Translations under genes and position numbers: made by a program
Assembly: GCF_001700965.1 (NCBI RefSeq)
Contig: NZ_CP016756.1
Location: forward strand, 2,346,501-2,410,500
Reading direction: 5' to 3'
Length of the DNA: 64,000 nucleotides
DNA from: Stenotrophomonas nitritireducens
Lineage (GTDB): Bacteria; Pseudomonadota; Gammaproteobacteria; Xanthomonadales; Xanthomonadaceae
The notes under the pieces: model-generated
The model's input: only the letters and a program-made list of their open reading frames with translations
Databases searched by the model: none
Told to the model about the DNA's origin: nothing
Shown: positions 61,715 to 64,000 of the stretch, piece by piece
Layout of the letters: each line of letters opens with the position of its first letter
How positions within the stretch are numbered: position 1 is the stretch's first letter

Positions 61715-62709
61715 CCAAGCCGTCCCCGCCGCCGCGCCCGAAGATCCTGGCGGTGGATGACAACCCCGCCAACCTGCTGGTGATCCGGCGGGTGCTGGCC
61801 AAGCTCGACGTGGAAGTGGTCGAGGCGGCATCGGGCAACGATGCGCTCAAGGCCACCCTCGACGACGAGTTCGCGCTGGTGCTGCTGGACGTCTACATGC
61901 CGGACATCAACGGCTTTGAAGTGGCCGAGATCCTGTCGCAGGAAGAATCCACCCGGCAGACCCCGATCATCTTCGTCACGGCTACCTATGCCGATGACGT
62001 GCATCGGCTGAAGGGCTATGGCTTCGGCGCGGTCGACTACATGGCCAAGCCGCTGGAAGCGACCATCCTGCTGTCCAAGGTGCAGGTATTCCTGGAACTG
62101 TACCGGCACCGGGTGGCGCTGCGTGACGCGCTCAGCGAGTTGTCCGCGCGCAACCGCCAACTGGAAATCGAAGTGGAGCAGCGCAAGCAGATGGAGCAGG
62201 AAATGCGCCATCTGGCCATGCACGACATGCTCACCGGCCTGCCCAACCGCGCCTTGTTCATGGACCGGCTGGAGAGCGCGCACCACCGTGCGCAGCGCCA
62301 TGGCGGCATGTTCGCGCTGGTGTACGTGGACGTGGACCGCTTCAAGGAAGTCAACGACACCTGGGGTCATGCTGCCGGCGATGCGGTGCTGATCGAGCTG
62401 TCCGCGCGGCTGCGCGGTGCATTGCGCGAGAACGACACCGTGGCCCGCCTGGGCGGCGATGAGTTCGCCCTGGTGCTGGAAGAACTCGATGACATCAACG
62501 ACGCCCATCGCCTGATGGAGCGGGTGACGCAGTCCCTGCAGGCACCCATGCACTATATGCGTGATGGTGAAAATCTCACCCTGGCCATCGCGGCCAGCAT
62601 CGGCGTGGCTGCCTACCCCGCGGATGGCGCCGAGGTGGATGCCCTGCTGCATGCGGCCGACCAGGCCATGTACATGATCAAGCGCAGCCGGGAAGAAGCC
62701 AGGAGCTAG
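61705..62709 (+). CDS. Response regulator with GGDEF domain (diguanylate cyclase)
   Basis: 334 residues. A receiver (about 13-130) has Asp62 (LLDVYMPDINGFE). A coiled coil (about 135-168) leads to a GGDEF domain (about 170-328) with intact RLGGDEF and an upstream inhibitory RxxD site (RENDTVARLGGDEF). It should make c-di-GMP when phosphorylated, probably by the hybrid kinase in the same operon. Its 3' end is reused in the tandem triplication that follows. Confidence 0.94.
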   Translation: MFVAKPSPPPRPKILAVDDNPANLLVIRRVLAKLDVEVVEAASGNDALKATLDDEFALVLLDVYMPDINGFEVAEILSQEESTRQTPIIFVTATYADDVHRLKGYGFGAVDYMAKPLEATILLSKVQVFLELYRHRVALRDALSELSARNRQLEIEVEQRKQMEQEMRHLAMHDMLTGLPNRALFMDRLESAHHRAQRHGGMFALVYVDVDRFKEVNDTWGHAAGDAVLIELSARLRGALRENDTVARLGGDEFALVLEELDDINDAHRLMERVTQSLQAPMHYMRDGENLTLAIAASIGVAAYPADGAEVDALLHAADQAMYMIKRSREEARS

Positions 62710-63166
62710 AAATCAGGAACGAGAAGTCAGGAACCAGAAACAAGTGAGAGCAACAGCAAAGCAGCAGCTCGCGCGGTGTTGCGTTTACTCGTTCCTCGTT
62801 CCTAGCCCCTCGTTCCTAGATACTTCATGCTTCAAACACGTGACCGCTGCAAAGCGCAGACGGGAAGAAGTCAGGAACGAGAAGTCAGGAACCAGAAACA
62901 AGTGAGAGCAACAGCAAAGCAGTGGCTCGCGCGCTGTTGCGTTTACTCGTTCCTCGTTCCTAGGCCCTCGTTCCTAGATACTTCATGCTTCAAACACGTG
63001 ATTGCTGCAAAGCGCAAACGGGAAGAAGTCAGGAACTGGAAGTCAGGAACCAGAAACAAGTGAGAGCAACAGCAAAGCAGCAGCTCGCGCGCTGTTGCGT
63101 TTACTCGTTCCTCGTTCCTAGGCCCTCGTTCCTGGCTACTTCATGCTTCAAACACGTGACCGCTGC
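62680..63166. repeat. 158-bp tandem triplication between convergent genes
   Basis: Copies in the phase of GAAGTCAGGAACCAG start at 62723, 62881 and 63039: exact 158-bp spacing. Each holds imperfect inverted arms (CAGGAACCAGAAACAAG..GCAACAGC and GTTGCGTTTACTCGTTCCTC) plus CTTCATGCTTCAAACACGTG. The latter is the real 3' end of the minus-strand gene at 63141. The segment AAGCGCAG-N-CGGGAAGAAG, matching the end of the GGDEF gene, is at each junction. No gene is present in 62710-63140. Confidence 0.95.
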
Positions 63167-64000
63167 TTACCGGCGGCGGGGTCGGGCCAGCGGCGCTGGC
63201 CGGGGCCAGCATCTGCTTCCACGCCGCGTATACCGCACCGGCGAAGACCGGCATCAGCACGGCCATCAGCAGCAGCTGGGCAATCGCCATGGCCACCACC
63301 TGGCCGGCAATCAGGCCAATGATCAAGGCCACGATGATCACCGCGAAATAGATCGCGAAGATGGCGATGAACGCCAACACGAAGAACACCAGCATGGCCG
63401 GCAGGTTGTGCAGGCTTGCACGCAGGCTTTCGCGCAGCGCGTGCATGCCACCGGCGCGTTCGAACATCACCTGCGGCGGCATCACGAACAGGGCCAGGGT
63501 CAGCGCGACAAAGCTGGCCAGCAACAGCAGCAGCCACAGCAGGATGCGGCCGGCCGGCAGGGTCGCCACCAGCGCCTCGATCTGCGCCGGATCCGGTTGC
63601 GCTCCGGACTGGCTGAGCTCATTGATCTTGACCATCACCACCGACAGCTGTTGCAGGCCGTCGGTGCCAACCAGCACCAGCAGCAGCGTGCCCAGCAGCA
63701 GCGCGGCAAACAATTGCGGCAGCAGGGCCACCAGCAGTTGCGGTGCGCGCCCTTCCTGCACACCCTGCAGCAGGTGCGAAGGCTTGGCGACGCGGCCTTC
63801 GTCGACCTCGCGGATGGCCCACAACAGGCCACCCATGAACAACGGCCCGGCCAGCAACAGCAGCAGCTGCACCACCGTGCCCAATGCCGGCACCAGCATC
63901 GACAACGACAGCACCAACGAGGTGCCGACGCCCCACAGGATGCCCAGCGAACCCAGCGCCATGGGCGCACGCTTGAGCAGGCCGAAGCCGGTCAGCAGCC
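63141..64000 (-). CDS. BPSS1780-family membrane protein, 5' end beyond the window
   Basis: The frame stays open to base 64000; about 286 residues are visible. The start of the visible part (LLTGFGLLKRAP..LWGVGTSLVLSLSMLVPALG) and PLFMGGLLWAIREVDEG match the BPSS1780 family of about six-helix inner-membrane proteins. The function is unknown. An internal ATG at 63962 is unlikely to be the true start because homologous sequence continues upstream. The last 26 bp are also present in two extra tandem copies. Confidence 0.75.
   Translation of the reverse strand, partial: LLTGFGLLKRAPMALGSLGILWGVGTSLVLSLSMLVPALGTVVQLLLLLAGPLFMGGLLWAIREVDEGRVAKPSHLLQGVQEGRAPQLLVALLPQLFAALLLGTLLLVLVGTDGLQQLSVVMVKINELSQSGAQPDPAQIEALVATLPAGRILLWLLLLLASFVALTLALFVMPPQVMFERAGGMHALRESLRASLHNLPAMLVFFVLAFIAIFAIYFAVIIVALIIGLIAGQVVAMAIAQLLLMAVLMPVFAGAVYAAWKQMLAPASAAGPTPPPVSSGHVFEA

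Noticed and set aside
62723..63166. Possible CRISPR or integron-like array at the 158-bp triplication
   Set aside because: The whole unit is repeated, including gene ends; there are no variable spacers or cassettes.

Overview
The window is a compact, GC-rich stretch of bacterial chromosome. The gene set (TonB receptor, Rep helicase, RdgC, PlsB, OpgD, DUF3348/DUF802/DUF2894 locus, phenylalanine hydroxylase) and the many intergenic GTAG-type palindromes (GTAGTGCCGAGC..GCTCGGCACTAC, the SMAG type of REP) point to Stenotrophomonas or a close Xanthomonadaceae relative. No rRNA, tRNA, prophage, transposase or CRISPR array was seen. Both ends are cut inside genes.

Layout. 1-3 kb: the end of an RpiB/LacAB isomerase, a secreted SGNH esterase fused to a cupin, and an outer-membrane barrel. 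3-5 kb: a LysR regulator divergent from a pirin, with a perfect inverted repeat between them. 5-8.5 kb: copper module copC-copD-copR-copS with a CopR-like box in front. 8.5-12.7 kb: four coupled minus-strand genes (DUF3348, a MotA/ZorA-like DUF802 membrane protein, a MotB/ZorB-like OmpA protein, DUF2894), which look like an undescribed ion-driven stator system. 12.7-14.1 kb: DmeR/DmeF-type metal repressor and histidine-rich exporter sharing a palindromic operator. 14.3-17 kb: a DesK/DesR-type two-component pair and a membrane protein. 17-18.6 kb: phhA with a divergent Lrp regulator. 18.8-31.6 kb: patatin lipoprotein, AIM24/GYF protein, TonB receptor, GH18 chitinase, class A acid phosphatase, a secreted hydrolase plus DUF4785 pair, an orphan ABC ATPase, a desaturase and an EF-hand protein. 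31.9-48.6 kb: mainly housekeeping (mutM, opgD, tdk, rep, GNAT, yceH, an e(P4)-type phosphatase, pyrF, plsB, ydcH, ttcA, rdgC, YgjP-like peptidase). 49.3-51.5 kb: a chemoreceptor. 52-56.6 kb: hydrolase-hemH, a SYLF protein and tatABC. 56.7-62.7 kb: four overlapping signalling genes (triple-receiver hybrid kinase, CheR, CheB, REC-GGDEF). The window ends in a BPSS1780-family membrane protein.

Gaps between genes are dominated by at least four dispersed repeat families: SMAG/GTAG palindromes, GTGGGAGCGGCGTNAGCCGCGAAG REPs, CCCTCCCC..GGGAGGGG and CTTCTCCCGC..GCGGGAGAAG repeats. A separate GGAAC-rich inverted-repeat family forms the leaders of both tdk and rep, and recurs in a 158-bp tandem triplication at 62.7-63.2 kb. 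Short tandem arrays (CCAAAG, CCAAAAG and a 13-mer) sit next to opgD and the chemoreceptor. Functional calls were made by reading translations and motifs; no database search was run.
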